A DNA stretch of 64,000 bases from Streptomyces sp. DG1A-41 (GCF_037055355.1 NZ_CP146350.1:8207001-8271000); one strand, 5' to 3'. Counted from the stretch's first letter, positions 43,064 to 52,223 are shown. Notes: generated by a model not told the origin, from the letters alone. A program made the numbers and translations.

Positions 43064-43675
43064 ATGTGGACCTCGCGCCCGGACGGCGGGCCTGACCGGT
43101 TGCTGACCCTCGCCGACGGCGTTTTCGCCATCGCCATCACGCTGCTGGTCCTGGACCTCTACGTCCCGCGCGGCCTGGACGCGGACGGGTATCACGAAGC
43201 ATTGCACCGGCTGCTCCCGGACCTCGGTGCCTACGCGCTCAGCGTCGCGGTGCTCGGCAGCTTCTGGCGCGATCACCGCAGGATCTTCCGTGACGTACGG
43301 GAGGTGGACGGACACGTGATCATCCTGTCCCTCACCGGCTTGGGGGTCGCGGCCCTGGTCCCTTTCCCGACCAGGCTGCTCGCGGAGTACGGCGACGTGC
43401 CCGTGTCGGTCGCCGTCTACGCGGCGGCGGTCGCAGCGCTCGGCGCCTGCCATCTGGCGCTGGCCGCCGTCCTGGCGAAGCGCCCGTGGCTGCGCGACGG
43501 CACCCGCTCCGACACCAGCAGTACGCCCTACCTCCTGGAGAGCGTCACGCTGGTGGTGGTGTTCGCCGTGACCGTCCCGCTGGCCCTGGTGGCCGGCGCC
43601 CCGGCCATGTGGCTGTGGCTCGTCCTCGTCCCGGTGAGGTTCGTCCTGGGCCGCCGCCTCGAGAAGGCGGGCTGA
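43064..43675 (+). CDS. TMEM175/DUF1211 family potassium channel-like protein
   Basis: 203 residues with about six membrane segments. The N-terminus DRLLTLADGVFAIAITLLVL matches the TMEM175 family, in which the first helix carries FSD; here the motif reads LAD. SVAVLGSFWRDHRRIFRDV is the second conserved segment. Prokaryotic members form tetrameric potassium-permeable channels. It stands between sugar-metabolism genes and convergent with an oxidoreductase only four bases away; no functional link to them is evident. The Phe and Ser changes in the motif may alter gating or selectivity. Confidence 0.82.
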   Translation: MWTSRPDGGPDRLLTLADGVFAIAITLLVLDLYVPRGLDADGYHEALHRLLPDLGAYALSVAVLGSFWRDHRRIFRDVREVDGHVIILSLTGLGVAALVPFPTRLLAEYGDVPVSVAVYAAAVAALGACHLALAAVLAKRPWLRDGTRSDTSSTPYLLESVTLVVVFAVTVPLALVAGAPAMWLWLVLVPVRFVLGRRLEKAG

Positions 43676-43679
43676 AGCG

Positions 43680-44843
43680 TCAGGCCCCCACGGCCACTTC
43701 CGCCCAGGCGCCGCTCGCCGCCGACCGCGCCATCGCGTCCAGCGCGGCCGCACTGTGCACGGCGTCCGCGAGTGTCGCCCCGTGCGGAGTGACGTCGGCG
43801 ACCGACCGGAGGAAGCGGTACGCCTCGATGACCTTCAGGTCGTCGTACCCCATGGCGTTCGCCGCGCCGGGCTGGAACGCGGCGAACTCGCCATGACCCG
43901 GGCCGACGTACACCGTTGTGACGGCCTGGTCCTGGTAGGTCGTGCCGCGGCTGATCCCCAGCTCGTTCATGCGGCGGAAGTCCCAGAACACCGCGCCCTT
44001 GGTGCCGTGCACCTCGAAGCCGTAGTTGTTCTGCTCGCCGACCGAGACCCGGCAGGCCTCCAGCACACCACGCGCCCCCGAGGCGAAGCGCAGCAGGCAG
44101 CTGACGTAGTCCTCGTTCTCGACCGGGCCGAGTTCGCCGCCGGAGGCGCGGCTGTGGCCCGCTGTCGCCACGGTCGGACGGGCCCGCTGCGGCAGGAAGA
44201 TCGCCGTGTCGGCCGTCAGGGACGTGATGTCGCCGAGCAGGAACCGGGCCAGGTCGGCACCGTGCGAGGCCAGGTCGCCCAGTACGCCGCTGCCGCCCCG
44301 CTCCCGCTCGTACCGCCACGTCAGCGCGCCCTCGGGATGGGCCGCGTAGTCGCTGAACAGCCGGATGCGGACATGCGTGACCGCGCCGATCTCCCCCGAG
44401 GCGATCAGCTCGCGGGCCGCCTCGACGGCGGGCGCGTTGCGGTAGTTGAAGCCGACGGTGCCCTGCACACCCGCCTCGGCCGCCGCGTCCGCCACCGCGC
44501 GGGCGTCCTCGGCGGTCAGACCCACCGGCTTCTCGATCCAGATGTGCTTGCCCGCCTCGGCCATGGCGACGCCGATCTCGCGGTGCAGGAAGTTCGGCGC
44601 GGTGATGCTGACCGCCTTCACCCGGGGGTCGGCGGCCACCTCGCGCCAGTCACGCGTCGTCGACGCGAACCCGAACTGCGCGGCGGCCTCCTCCGCCCGG
44701 CCCGGCACCTCCTCGGCGACCGTGATCAGCTCCGGGACGAGGGGCAGCTGCGGATAGTGGTGCCGCACGCGCGCGTACGCCTGGGTGTGCACGCGCCCCA
44801 TCCAGCCGAATCCGACGACGGCGACGCCGAGCGTGTCCACCAT
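43680..44843 (-). CDS. Gfo/Idh/MocA family oxidoreductase
   Basis: 387 residues from ATG 44843, with GAGGGG upstream. VAVVGFGWMGRVHTQAYARV binds the cofactor, HIWIEKPVGLTAEDARAVAD holds the EKP motif, and VGFNYRNAPAVEAARELIAS resembles inositol-dehydrogenase-like and scyllo-inositol-type enzymes. GVLGDLASHGADLARFLLGD carries the conserved substrate-binding residues. It is divergent from a LacI regulator, and a TGGACCGTTCCA site lies 14 bases before its start, so it is probably the main target of that regulator. Substrate unknown, likely a cyclitol or sugar. Confidence 0.85.
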   Translation of the reverse strand: MVDTLGVAVVGFGWMGRVHTQAYARVRHHYPQLPLVPELITVAEEVPGRAEEAAAQFGFASTTRDWREVAADPRVKAVSITAPNFLHREIGVAMAEAGKHIWIEKPVGLTAEDARAVADAAAEAGVQGTVGFNYRNAPAVEAARELIASGEIGAVTHVRIRLFSDYAAHPEGALTWRYERERGGSGVLGDLASHGADLARFLLGDITSLTADTAIFLPQRARPTVATAGHSRASGGELGPVENEDYVSCLLRFASGARGVLEACRVSVGEQNNYGFEVHGTKGAVFWDFRRMNELGISRGTTYQDQAVTTVYVGPGHGEFAAFQPGAANAMGYDDLKVIEAYRFLRSVADVTPHGATLADAVHSAAALDAMARSAASGAWAEVAVGA

Positions 44844-44856
44844 GAGAGCCCCTCTT

Positions 44857-44868
44857 TGGACCGTTCCA
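44857..44868. promoter_or_regulatory. LacI-type operator, oxidoreductase side
   Basis: TGGACCGTTCCA is a near-palindrome and the exact reverse complement of the site at 44951-44962. It lies 14 bases upstream of the oxidoreductase start codon. The two sites flank the divergent promoter region and suggest cooperative, possibly looping, repression by the LacI protein starting at 44967. Confidence 0.65.
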
Positions 44869-44950
44869 GAACCTGTCCAGCCCACCCTGGGCGCGCTTTC
44901 CCGCAGCTGTCAACCCTTTTCCTCGCCCTTTGACAGGGCGCCGACTCCCA

Positions 44951-44962
44951 TGGAACGGTCCA
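44951..44962. promoter_or_regulatory. LacI-type operator, autoregulatory side
   Basis: TGGAACGGTCCA, within the 14-base palindrome-like ATGGAACGGTCCAT, ends four bases before the ATG of the LacI gene. Binding here would block transcription or initiation of the regulator itself. It is the reverse complement of the site at 44857-44868. Confidence 0.65.
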
Positions 44963-44966
44963 TCTC

Positions 44967-45965
44967 ATGAGACCGCCGACGATCCGCGACGTTGCCGAAC
45001 GGGCCGGCGTGTCCAAGTCGCTGGTGTCCCTGGTGCTGCGCGGCTCCGACCAGGTGCGCCCCGAGAAGCGGGAGGCCGTGCTGCGCGCCGCCCAGGAGCT
45101 CGGCTACCGGCCCAACGCCGCCGCGCGCAGCCTCAGCGAGCAGCGCACCCGCACGGTGGGCGTCCTCCTGAACGACCTGCGCAACCCCTGGTTCGTCGAC
45201 CTCCTCGACGGCCTGAACTCCCTCCTGCACGCGAACGGCCTGCACATGCTGCTCGCCGACGCCCGCCTCAACCGCCGCACCGGCCAGGACCCGGCCGATC
45301 CGCTCCTGGACCTCCGCGTCGACGGCCTGGTCGTGGTCGGCACCCTGCCCGACCCGGCGGCCCTCGGCGTGGTCGCCGAGCGGATGCCGGTCGTCCTGGC
45401 GGGCGCCCGCGAGCCCGTGCCGCCCGGGGTGGACCAGGTCGCCGGCGACGACGAGCAGGGCGCCCGGCTGGTCACCGAGCACCTCATCGGCCTCGGCCAC
45501 AGCCGCATCGCGCACCTCGCGGGTTACGGAGCCGTCGGGGAACTGCGCCGCCGCAGCTTCGAGGTGACGATGCGGGCGCACGGCCTGGCGGACCGGGCCG
45601 TCGTCGAAGCCGTCGACATGACCGAGGAGGGCGGCTACCGCGCCACCGTCCGCCTCCTCAGCAGCCCCGACCGCCCCACCGCCGTCTTCGCCGTGAACGA
45701 CATCACCTGCGTCGGCGCCCTTTCGGCGGCGGAGGAACTGGGCCTGCGCGTCCCGCACGACGTGTCCGTCGTCGGCTACGACAACACCAGCATCTCCCGC
45801 CTGCGCCACCTGTGGCTCACCACCGTCGACAACGCCGGCCACGAGGTCGGCCGCCGCGCCGCCCGCTTCCTCCTCGACCGCTTCGAACGGCCCGGGGGAG
45901 AGGGGCGGGTCCATCTGGCGACACCGACGCTGGAGATCCGGGGGACGACGGCGCGGCCGTCGTAG
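44967..45965 (+). CDS. LacI-family transcriptional regulator
   Basis: 332 residues from ATG 44967. The N-terminal DNA-binding region is TIRDVAERAGVSKSLVSLVL, followed by the hinge sequence PNAAARSLSEQRTRTVGVLL. The effector domain includes VVLAGAREPVPPGVDQVAGD and VFAVNDITCVGALSAAEELG, standard for sugar-responsive LacI proteins. Paired operators at 44857 and 44951 support repression of the divergent Gfo/Idh/MocA gene and of itself. The start codon has no clear ribosome site because the operator occupies that position, so a leaderless or weak start is possible. Confidence 0.92.
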   Translation: MRPPTIRDVAERAGVSKSLVSLVLRGSDQVRPEKREAVLRAAQELGYRPNAAARSLSEQRTRTVGVLLNDLRNPWFVDLLDGLNSLLHANGLHMLLADARLNRRTGQDPADPLLDLRVDGLVVVGTLPDPAALGVVAERMPVVLAGAREPVPPGVDQVAGDDEQGARLVTEHLIGLGHSRIAHLAGYGAVGELRRRSFEVTMRAHGLADRAVVEAVDMTEEGGYRATVRLLSSPDRPTAVFAVNDITCVGALSAAEELGLRVPHDVSVVGYDNTSISRLRHLWLTTVDNAGHEVGRRAARFLLDRFERPGGEGRVHLATPTLEIRGTTARPS

Positions 45966-46011
45966 TCCCGCACGCTCTGCGACGCTCCGCTCGCGCACGC
46001 CCACTCGTGTC

Positions 46012-46041
46012 CAACAATGTGGTGCACGAAATTGTTGACAA
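46012..46041. promoter_or_regulatory. Inverted repeat upstream of GntR/FCD gene
   Basis: CAACAAT (46012-46018) is mirrored by ATTGTTG (46031-46037) with 12 bases between. The right arm continues as TTGTTGACAA (46032-46041), a small TTGT/ACAA palindrome typical of FCD-type GntR operators, and includes a TTGACA -35-like hexamer. It lies about 55 bases before the regulator start, consistent with autoregulation. Confidence 0.5.
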
Positions 46042-46094
46042 TCTCGGCTGGCTAGATTTACGTTCGACAGGCACTCATTCAGGGAGGGCAACGC

Positions 46095-46745
46095 ATGCCG
46101 ACTCAAGCCCGTCCGGGCACCGGAGAGCAGGCCAAACAGCACGCGATCGCGCAGCTGCGGCAGGCGATCCTGCGGGGCGAGATGGCACCGGCGCAGCGGC
46201 TGGTGGAGAACGAGCTCGCCGAGCAGTTCGGTGTGACGAGGGCCAGCATCCGGGCGGCACTGATCGATCTGGAGGCCCAGGGCCTGGTCGAGCGGATTCG
46301 CAACCGCGGTTCGCGGGTGAGGGTGGTGACCGTGGAGGAGGCGGTCGCCATCACCGAGTGCCGCATGGTGCTGGAAGGGCTGTGCGCGGCGAAGGCGGCC
46401 GTGGCGGCGAGCGACGAGCAACTGGCCGAACTCACCGCCCTCGGCACGGCGATGACCAAGGCCGTGGCCGACGGCGAGCCGGTCACGTACTCGGACCTCA
46501 ACCACGAACTGCACGCCCGCATCCGGGAGTTCTCCGGCCAGCGGACGGCCGTGGAACTGCTGGAGCGGCTCAACGCCCAACTGGTACGCCACCGCTTCCG
46601 GCTGGCGCTGCGCCCGGGGCGCCCCCAGCAATCCCTGAAGGAGCACCTGGCCATGATCGAGGCGATCGGGGCCAGGGATCCGCAGGCGGCCGAGGAGGCC
46701 GTCCGCGCCCACCTCGGCAGTGTGATCGAGGCGCTGCGCGACTGA
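46095..46745 (+). CDS. GntR-family regulator with FCD domain
   Basis: 216 residues from ATG 46095, with AGGGAGG upstream. The winged helix contains LAEQFGVTRASIRAALIDLE and the wing VERIRNRGSRVRV. The all-helical FCD ligand domain follows, with likely metal or acid ligands in YSDLNHELHARIREFSG and QSLKEHLAMIEAI. It precedes the aromatic-acid genes on the same strand by 46 bases and probably controls them in response to an aromatic or dicarboxylic acid intermediate. Confidence 0.9.
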   Translation: MPTQARPGTGEQAKQHAIAQLRQAILRGEMAPAQRLVENELAEQFGVTRASIRAALIDLEAQGLVERIRNRGSRVRVVTVEEAVAITECRMVLEGLCAAKAAVAASDEQLAELTALGTAMTKAVADGEPVTYSDLNHELHARIREFSGQRTAVELLERLNAQLVRHRFRLALRPGRPQQSLKEHLAMIEAIGARDPQAAEEAVRAHLGSVIEALRD

Positions 46746-46791
46746 CCCACGCGCGAGGCGGGCGTGCCCCTGTCCGGCAAGGAGATGCAGC

Positions 46792-47547
46792 ATGACGCAT
46801 GGCAACGCGCCCGCCCCCACCCCACCACGCTCCACACTCGTCGTGACCGCGCACGCGGGCGACTTCGTGTGGCGAGCCGGCGGCGCCATCGCCCTGGCCG
46901 CCTCCCGCGGCGAGCGGGTCACCATCGCGTGCCTGACCTTCGGCGAGCGCGGCGAGTCCGCGAAGGCGTGGCGCGCGGGGAAGAAGCTGGCGGAGATCAA
47001 GGCGATACGCCGAGAGGAGGCCGAGCAGGCCGCCGCCACGCTCGGCGCAAAGGTCCGCTTCTTCGACGCCGGCGACTACCCGCTCCTCGTCACCCCCGAG
47101 CTGACCGACCAACTGGTCGCGGTCTACCGGGAGACGCAGCCCGACGTGGTGCTCACCCACCCGGTGGACGACCCGTACAACGGCGATCACCCGGCCGCCC
47201 ACCGCATGGCCCTGGAGGCCAGGGTGCTCGCCCAGGCCATCGGCTACCCCGGCCCGGGCGAGATCATCGGAGCCCCGCCCGTCTTCTACTTCGAGCCGCA
47301 CCAGCCCGAGATGAGCGGCTTCCGCCCCGAGGTGCTGCTCGACATCACCGAGGTCTGGGAGACCAAACGCAAGGCCATGGAGTGCCTCGCCGCCCAGCGG
47401 CACCTGTGGGACTACTACACCGACCTCGCCGTCCGCCGCGGCGCCCAGCTCAAGCGCAACGCGGGCCCCAACCTCGGCCTGCCCCACAGGGCCATGGCCG
47501 AGGCGTACATGCGCCCCTACCCGCAGGTCGCGAAGGAGCTGGCATGA
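46792..47547 (+). CDS. galB: 4-oxalomesaconate hydratase-like (GalB; PIG-L/LmbE fold)
   Basis: 251 residues; AAGGAG lies before the ATG. It belongs to the PIG-L/LmbE superfamily. Instead of the deacetylase motif HPDD it has TAHAGDFVWRAGGAIALAA, followed by CLTFGERGESAKAWRAGKKL and THPVDDPYNGDHPAAHRMAL. This pattern matches, from memory, GalB of Pseudomonas gallate catabolism, which hydrates 4-oxalomesaconate to 4-carboxy-4-hydroxy-2-oxoadipate. The two following genes are the expected pathway partners, which strengthens the call. A general deacetylase is the alternative. Confidence 0.8.
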   Translation: MTHGNAPAPTPPRSTLVVTAHAGDFVWRAGGAIALAASRGERVTIACLTFGERGESAKAWRAGKKLAEIKAIRREEAEQAAATLGAKVRFFDAGDYPLLVTPELTDQLVAVYRETQPDVVLTHPVDDPYNGDHPAAHRMALEARVLAQAIGYPGPGEIIGAPPVFYFEPHQPEMSGFRPEVLLDITEVWETKRKAMECLAAQRHLWDYYTDLAVRRGAQLKRNAGPNLGLPHRAMAEAYMRPYPQVAKELA

Positions 47548-48254
47548 GCGGCGTCATCGTCACCGGCCCGCCGAAGGCGCACGGCGAGGACGTCGAGGCC
47601 CTCGCCGGCCACTCCGTCGCCACCGTGCACGAGGCCATGGGCCGCACCGGCCTGCTCGGTCCGGGCCTGCGCCCCATCCAGCAGGACACCCGGATCGCCG
47701 GCACCGCCGTCACCGTGCTCAGCCGGCCCGGTGACAACCTCATGATCCACGCCGCCGTCGAGCAGTGCGGCGAGGGCGACGTCCTGGTGGTGACCACCAC
47801 CTCGCCCTCCACCGACGGCATGTTCGGCGAACTGTTCGCCACCGCGCTCCGGCAGCGGGGCGTGCGCGGCCTCGTCATCAACGCCGGCATCCGCGACACC
47901 GCCGAACTGCGCGCGCTGGGCTTCCCCGCCTGGGCCGCCGCCGTGTCCGCGCAGGGCACGGTCAAGGCCACCGGCGGCTCGGTCAACGTACCGATCGCGA
48001 TCGGCGGCCAGGTGATCCGCCCGGGAGACGTGATCCTCGCCGACGACGACGGCGTCGTGGTCGTTCCCCGCGAGCGGGCCCGGCGGACGGCCGAGGCCGC
48101 CGAAGCCCGCGAGCGCAAGGAGGCCGCCGGCCGCGCCGCGTTCCTGGACGGCCAACTGAGCCTGGACCGCTATGGATTGCGCGAGAAGCTCGCTCAGCTC
48201 GGCGTGACCTGCACCTCCTATGAGGACCATCTGCGGTCGGGGGAGCCGTCGTGA
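47544..48254 (+). CDS. ligK: 4-carboxy-4-hydroxy-2-oxoadipate aldolase (LigK/GalC, RraA fold)
   Basis: 236 residues from ATG 47544, overlapping the preceding stop by four bases. Features are VATVHEAMGRTGLLGPGLRP, GTAVTVLSRPGDNLMIHAAV and VNAGIRDTAELRALGFPAW with the metal and substrate Arg/Asp residues, then VKATGGSVNVPIAIGGQVI and PGDVILADDDGVVVVP. These are diagnostic of class II HMG/CHA aldolases, which cleave the GalB product to pyruvate and oxaloacetate. It lies between the hydratase and tautomerase genes, all translationally coupled. Confidence 0.88.
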   Translation: MSGVIVTGPPKAHGEDVEALAGHSVATVHEAMGRTGLLGPGLRPIQQDTRIAGTAVTVLSRPGDNLMIHAAVEQCGEGDVLVVTTTSPSTDGMFGELFATALRQRGVRGLVINAGIRDTAELRALGFPAWAAAVSAQGTVKATGGSVNVPIAIGGQVIRPGDVILADDDGVVVVPRERARRTAEAAEARERKEAAGRAAFLDGQLSLDRYGLREKLAQLGVTCTSYEDHLRSGEPS

Positions 48255-49327
48255 CCGTGCGCTGCATGCTGATGCGCGGCGGCACCTCCAAGGGCGCCTA
48301 CTTCCTCGCCGAGGACCTGCCCGCCGACCCGGACGCCCGCGACGCGCTCCTGCTGCGCGTCATGGGCAGCCCGGACGAACGGCAGATCGACGGCCTGGGC
48401 GGCGGGCACCCGCTCACCAGCAAGGTCGCCGTCGTGTCGCCCTCCACCGACCCGCGCGCCGACGTCGACTACCTCTTCCTCCAAGTGGCGGTCGCCGAGT
48501 CCGTGGTGACTGACCGTCAGAAGTGCGGCAACATCCTCGCCGGAGTCGGCCCGTTCGCCGTCGAGCGAGGGCTGGTCCCGGCGGGGGAGGAGCGGACGGC
48601 CGTCCGTATCCGCATGGTCGACTCGGGCGACCTCGCGACGGCGACCTTCGCCACCCCGGGCGGCCGGGTGGACTACACGGGGGACACCGAGATCGCCGGC
48701 GTCCCCGGCACCGCCGCCCCGGTGACCGTCGAATTCTCGCCCGGAGACGGGGTGTTGCTCCCCACCGGGAACGTCCGGGACGAAATCGACGGCATCCCCG
48801 TCACCTGCGTGGACAACGGCATGCCGACCGTGCTGATGGCGGCCGCCTCCCTCGGCGTCGGCGGCCACGAGACGCCCGAGGCCCTGGAAGGGAACACCGC
48901 CCTCACCGACCGGCTGCACGCGATCCGGCTCGAGGCGGGCCGCCACATGGGGCTCGGCGACGTGGCGGACACCACCGTGCCCAAGCTGACGTTGCTGGCC
49001 CCGCCACGGAACGGCGGCGCGATCACCACCCGCACCTTCATCCCCGTACGCTGCCACACCTCGATCGGCGTGCTCGGCGCGGCCGGGGTCGCCGCCGGGC
49101 TGCGCATCGAGGGCGGCGTCGGCGCGGACCTCGCGCATCTGCCCACCGGGAGCGACCGGGTGCGCGTCGAACATCCCACCGGACACCTGGACATCGAGTG
49201 CGGCATCGGCACCGATGCCGCGGGCAGACCCGTGGCCCGCCGTACGGCCGTGGTGCGCACGGCCCGCAAGATCTTCGACGGCACGGTCTTCCCCCGCCCT
49301 GCCCAGCCCCTCAAGGACCCCCGATGA
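48251..49327 (+). CDS. galD: 4-oxalomesaconate tautomerase (GalD/LigU, PrpF family)
   Basis: 358 residues from GTG 48251, overlapping the aldolase stop. The N-terminal signature MLMRGGTSKGAYFLAEDLPA, then MGSPDERQIDGLGGGHPLTS and CGNILAGVGPFAVERGLV, match the PrpF/GalD branch of diaminopimelate-epimerase-like isomerases. Within aromatic operons this enzyme converts the keto form of oxalomesaconate to the enol form used by GalB. It overlaps the dioxygenase gene by four bases. PrpF-type aconitate isomerase is the alternative, but the neighbours favour GalD. Confidence 0.87.
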   Translation: MTVRCMLMRGGTSKGAYFLAEDLPADPDARDALLLRVMGSPDERQIDGLGGGHPLTSKVAVVSPSTDPRADVDYLFLQVAVAESVVTDRQKCGNILAGVGPFAVERGLVPAGEERTAVRIRMVDSGDLATATFATPGGRVDYTGDTEIAGVPGTAAPVTVEFSPGDGVLLPTGNVRDEIDGIPVTCVDNGMPTVLMAAASLGVGGHETPEALEGNTALTDRLHAIRLEAGRHMGLGDVADTTVPKLTLLAPPRNGGAITTRTFIPVRCHTSIGVLGAAGVAAGLRIEGGVGADLAHLPTGSDRVRVEHPTGHLDIECGIGTDAAGRPVARRTAVVRTARKIFDGTVFPRPAQPLKDPR

Positions 49328-50274
49328 CCCCACCCTTGGGCGACATCGCCCACCTCGGCCACACCCAGCTCTTCACCCCCGACCTGGACGCCAGCGTCAC
49401 CTTCTTCACCGACTACCTGGGCCTCACCGTCAGCGGCCAGGACAGCGGCACGGTCTACCTGCGGACATACGACGACTACGAGCACCACAGCCTCGTCCTC
49501 ACCGCCCGCGAACAGCCGGGCCTCGGCCGGCTCGCCCTGCGCGCCTCCGGTGAGGAGGCACTGCACCGCCGGGTGCGGGCGATCGAGGAGGCCGGCGGCT
49601 CCGGTCACTGGACCGAGGACGAGCCCGGCCTCGGCAAGCTCTACGTCACCACCGACCCGGACGGCCACGAACACGCCCTGTACTGGGAGAGCGAGTACTA
49701 CCGGGCCCCCGACGAGCTGAAACCGGCGCTGAAGAACCAGCCGCAGGCCAAGCCCAACCGGGGAGTCGGCGTACGGCGGCTGGACCACGTCAACTTCCTC
49801 GCCTCCGACGTGCTCGCCAACGCCGAGTTCCAGCAACACGTCCTCGGCGCCCGGCCGACCGAGCAGATCCGGCTCGACTCCGGCCGGATCGCGGCCCGTT
49901 GGCTGACCTTCACCGACAAGTCGTACGACGTCGTCTACACCGAGGACCGGACCGGCTCGACGGGGCGGCTGCACCACATCGCCTTCGCCACCGACACTCG
50001 CGAGGACATCCTGCGGGCGGCCGATCTCGCCATCGACACCGGTGTGTTCATCGAGACGGGCCCGCACAAGCACGCCATCCAGCAGACGTTCTTCCTGTAC
50101 GTCTACGAGCCGGGCGGCAACCGCGTGGAGCTGTGCAACCCGCTCACCCGCCTGGTGCTGGCGCCCGACTGGCCGCTGATCACCTGGACCGAGGCGGAGC
50201 GGGCCAAGGGCCAGGCCTGGGGGCTGAAGACCATCGAGTCCTTCCACATGCACGGGACACCGCCGGTCGCCTGA
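49324..50274 (+). CDS. Two-domain VOC extradiol dioxygenase (catechol 2,3-dioxygenase-like)
   Basis: 316 residues from ATG 49324, coupled to galD. Two vicinal-oxygen-chelate domains are visible: residues 8-125 (LGHTQLFTPDLDASVTFF) and 152-280. The C-terminal domain carries the metal triad pattern: His in VRRLDHVNFLASDV, His in GRLHHIAFATDT and Glu in GGNRVELCNPL. Type I extradiol enzymes cleave catechols next to the diol. Gallate and protocatechuate 4,5-cleavage normally uses unrelated LigAB-type enzymes, so a VOC enzyme beside galB, galC and galD is unexpected. The ring substrate is unknown, perhaps a hydroxylated benzoate. Confidence 0.85.
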   Translation: MTPPLGDIAHLGHTQLFTPDLDASVTFFTDYLGLTVSGQDSGTVYLRTYDDYEHHSLVLTAREQPGLGRLALRASGEEALHRRVRAIEEAGGSGHWTEDEPGLGKLYVTTDPDGHEHALYWESEYYRAPDELKPALKNQPQAKPNRGVGVRRLDHVNFLASDVLANAEFQQHVLGARPTEQIRLDSGRIAARWLTFTDKSYDVVYTEDRTGSTGRLHHIAFATDTREDILRAADLAIDTGVFIETGPHKHAIQQTFFLYVYEPGGNRVELCNPLTRLVLAPDWPLITWTEAERAKGQAWGLKTIESFHMHGTPPVA

Positions 50275-50302
50275 GCGGCACACGCACGAGAGGTGATCAA
50301 CG

Positions 50303-51633
50303 ATGTCGTTTTCCCCCTCCACAGACGATCGCGGTGGCAAACTCGCTTTCCTGGTCGTGGCCCTGTGCTGGCTGGCCGTCCTCTTCGACGGCCTCGACAT
50401 GTTCGTCTACGGCTCGGTGCTGCCCCACATGCTGGCGGAGCGGGCGCTCGGCATCACCTCGGCGCAGGCCGGTGACCTCGGTAGCTACGCCACCTTCGGC
50501 ATGCTGGTCGGTGCCCTCGCCGCGGGCACGGTCGCCGACCGGATCGGCCGCAAGAAGCTGACGGTCGGCTGCGTCACCCTCTTCTCGCTGGCCTCCGGCC
50601 TGTGTGCGGTTGCGAACGGCGTCACGGTGTTCGGCCTCGGTCGCACCCTGGCCGGCGTCGGCCTCGGCGGTCTGCTGCCCACCGCGATCAGCATGGTCTC
50701 CGACTACGCCCCGCGCGGCCGCGGCGCCCTCACCATCGGCCTGCTGATGACGGCCCACCACGCCGGCGGCATCCTCTCCGCCTACGTGGCCCTCTGGGTC
50801 GTCGAACCGCTCGGCTGGCGCGCCGCCTTCTGGATCTGCGTGACCCCGCTGCTCTTCGTGCCGGTGCTCGCGACGTTCCTGCCCGAGTCGCTCAGCTTCC
50901 TGCTCGCCCAGGGCCGCAGCGACGAGGCGCACGCCCTGGCGAGCCGCTACGACGTCGAACTCCCCGCCGCGAAGACGCCGGGTGCCCCGCCCTCTCCTTC
51001 CCGCTGGACTTCCCGGCCGGCCTGTTCCGCGGCGGCGAGTGGCTCCAGACTCTGCTCTACTGGCTGGCGTCCTTCGGCGGCCTGCTCCTCGTCTACGGCG
51101 TCGCCACCTGGCTGCCCACCCTGATGCGGGGCGAGGGCTACGAACTCGGCTCCGCGCTCACCTTCGTGGTCCTGTTCAACCTCGGCGGCATCGTGGGCAT
51201 GCTGGTGGCGGGCCGCGCCTCCGACCGGTTCGGCGCCCCGCGCATCTCGGCGATCTGGTTCGCGCTGACCGCCGCCGGCGTGTTCCTGCTCAGCGTCCGC
51301 ATGCCGCTCGCGCTGACCTTCACGGTCGTCTTCCTCACCGGAATCTTCCTCAACAGCGCCCAGACCATGATCTACGCGACCGTCTCCCTCCGCTCGGCCC
51401 CGGACAGCCGCGCCACCGCCGTCGGCTGGACCTCGGGCATGGGCCGGTTCGGGGCCGTCTTCGGGCCGTGGCTCGGGGGGCAGTTGCTCGCCGCGAACAA
51501 GGGCGACTGGGGCTTCACCGCCTTCGCGCTGGCGGGCGTGTGCTCCATGGTCTTCATCGGCCTCGCCGCCCTACGCGGCGCGCGCCGGGCGGCGGGGGAG
51601 AGTGCCGGGCGGGCGCTCATCGGCGCCCACTGA
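50303..51633 (+). pseudogene. MFS transporter (aromatic acid:H+ symporter type), frameshifted
   Basis: ATG 50303 opens an AAHS-family transporter: LFDGLDMFVYGSVLPHML in helix 1, ADRIGRKKLTVGCVTLFSLA in the loop 2-3 motif and PTAISMVSDYAPRGRGAL. At about 50988, in GGTGCCCCGCC, one base is missing. The second half then continues in another frame (ALSFPLDFPAGLFRGGEWLQ) to 51633 with helices 7-12. Restored length is about 443 residues, normal for the family. The break lies in the central cytoplasmic loop. If real, uptake by this protein is lost; if a consensus error, it would import the aromatic acid degraded by the upstream enzymes. Confidence 0.85.
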
Positions 51634-51712
51634 GCGGGGGAGTGGACCGTGGTGTCCGTCTCGACCTCTATGCCCTGGTCAAGTGTGCCCATCGACTTAG
51701 CGTATTGTTTGC

Positions 51713-51722
51713 GGCATATGCC
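51713..51722. promoter_or_regulatory. Short perfect palindrome GGCATATGCC
   Basis: GGCATATGCC sits in an AT-richer 135-base stretch between the MFS transporter and a small open frame. It could be a regulator site for the downstream gene or the tRNA. There is no second copy nearby, and the evidence is limited to symmetry. Confidence 0.25.
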
Positions 51723-51768
51723 CACGAGTTGAGGCTTGCGGGCATCCTAGGGCGAAGGGGAGCAACGG

Positions 51769-52206
<438 letters not shown>

Positions 52207-52223
52207 CGTGTGAGGCAGCAGCC

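Noticed and set aside
46792..47547. Ordinary PIG-L deacetylase (mycothiol-type)
   Set aside because: The HPDD motif is replaced by HAGDF and the neighbours are the aldolase and tautomerase of the oxalomesaconate pathway, so GalB fits better.
48523..49330. Long N-terminal extension of the VOC dioxygenase frame
   Set aside because: It lies inside galD in another frame. The coupled ATG at 49324 begins at the conserved domain.
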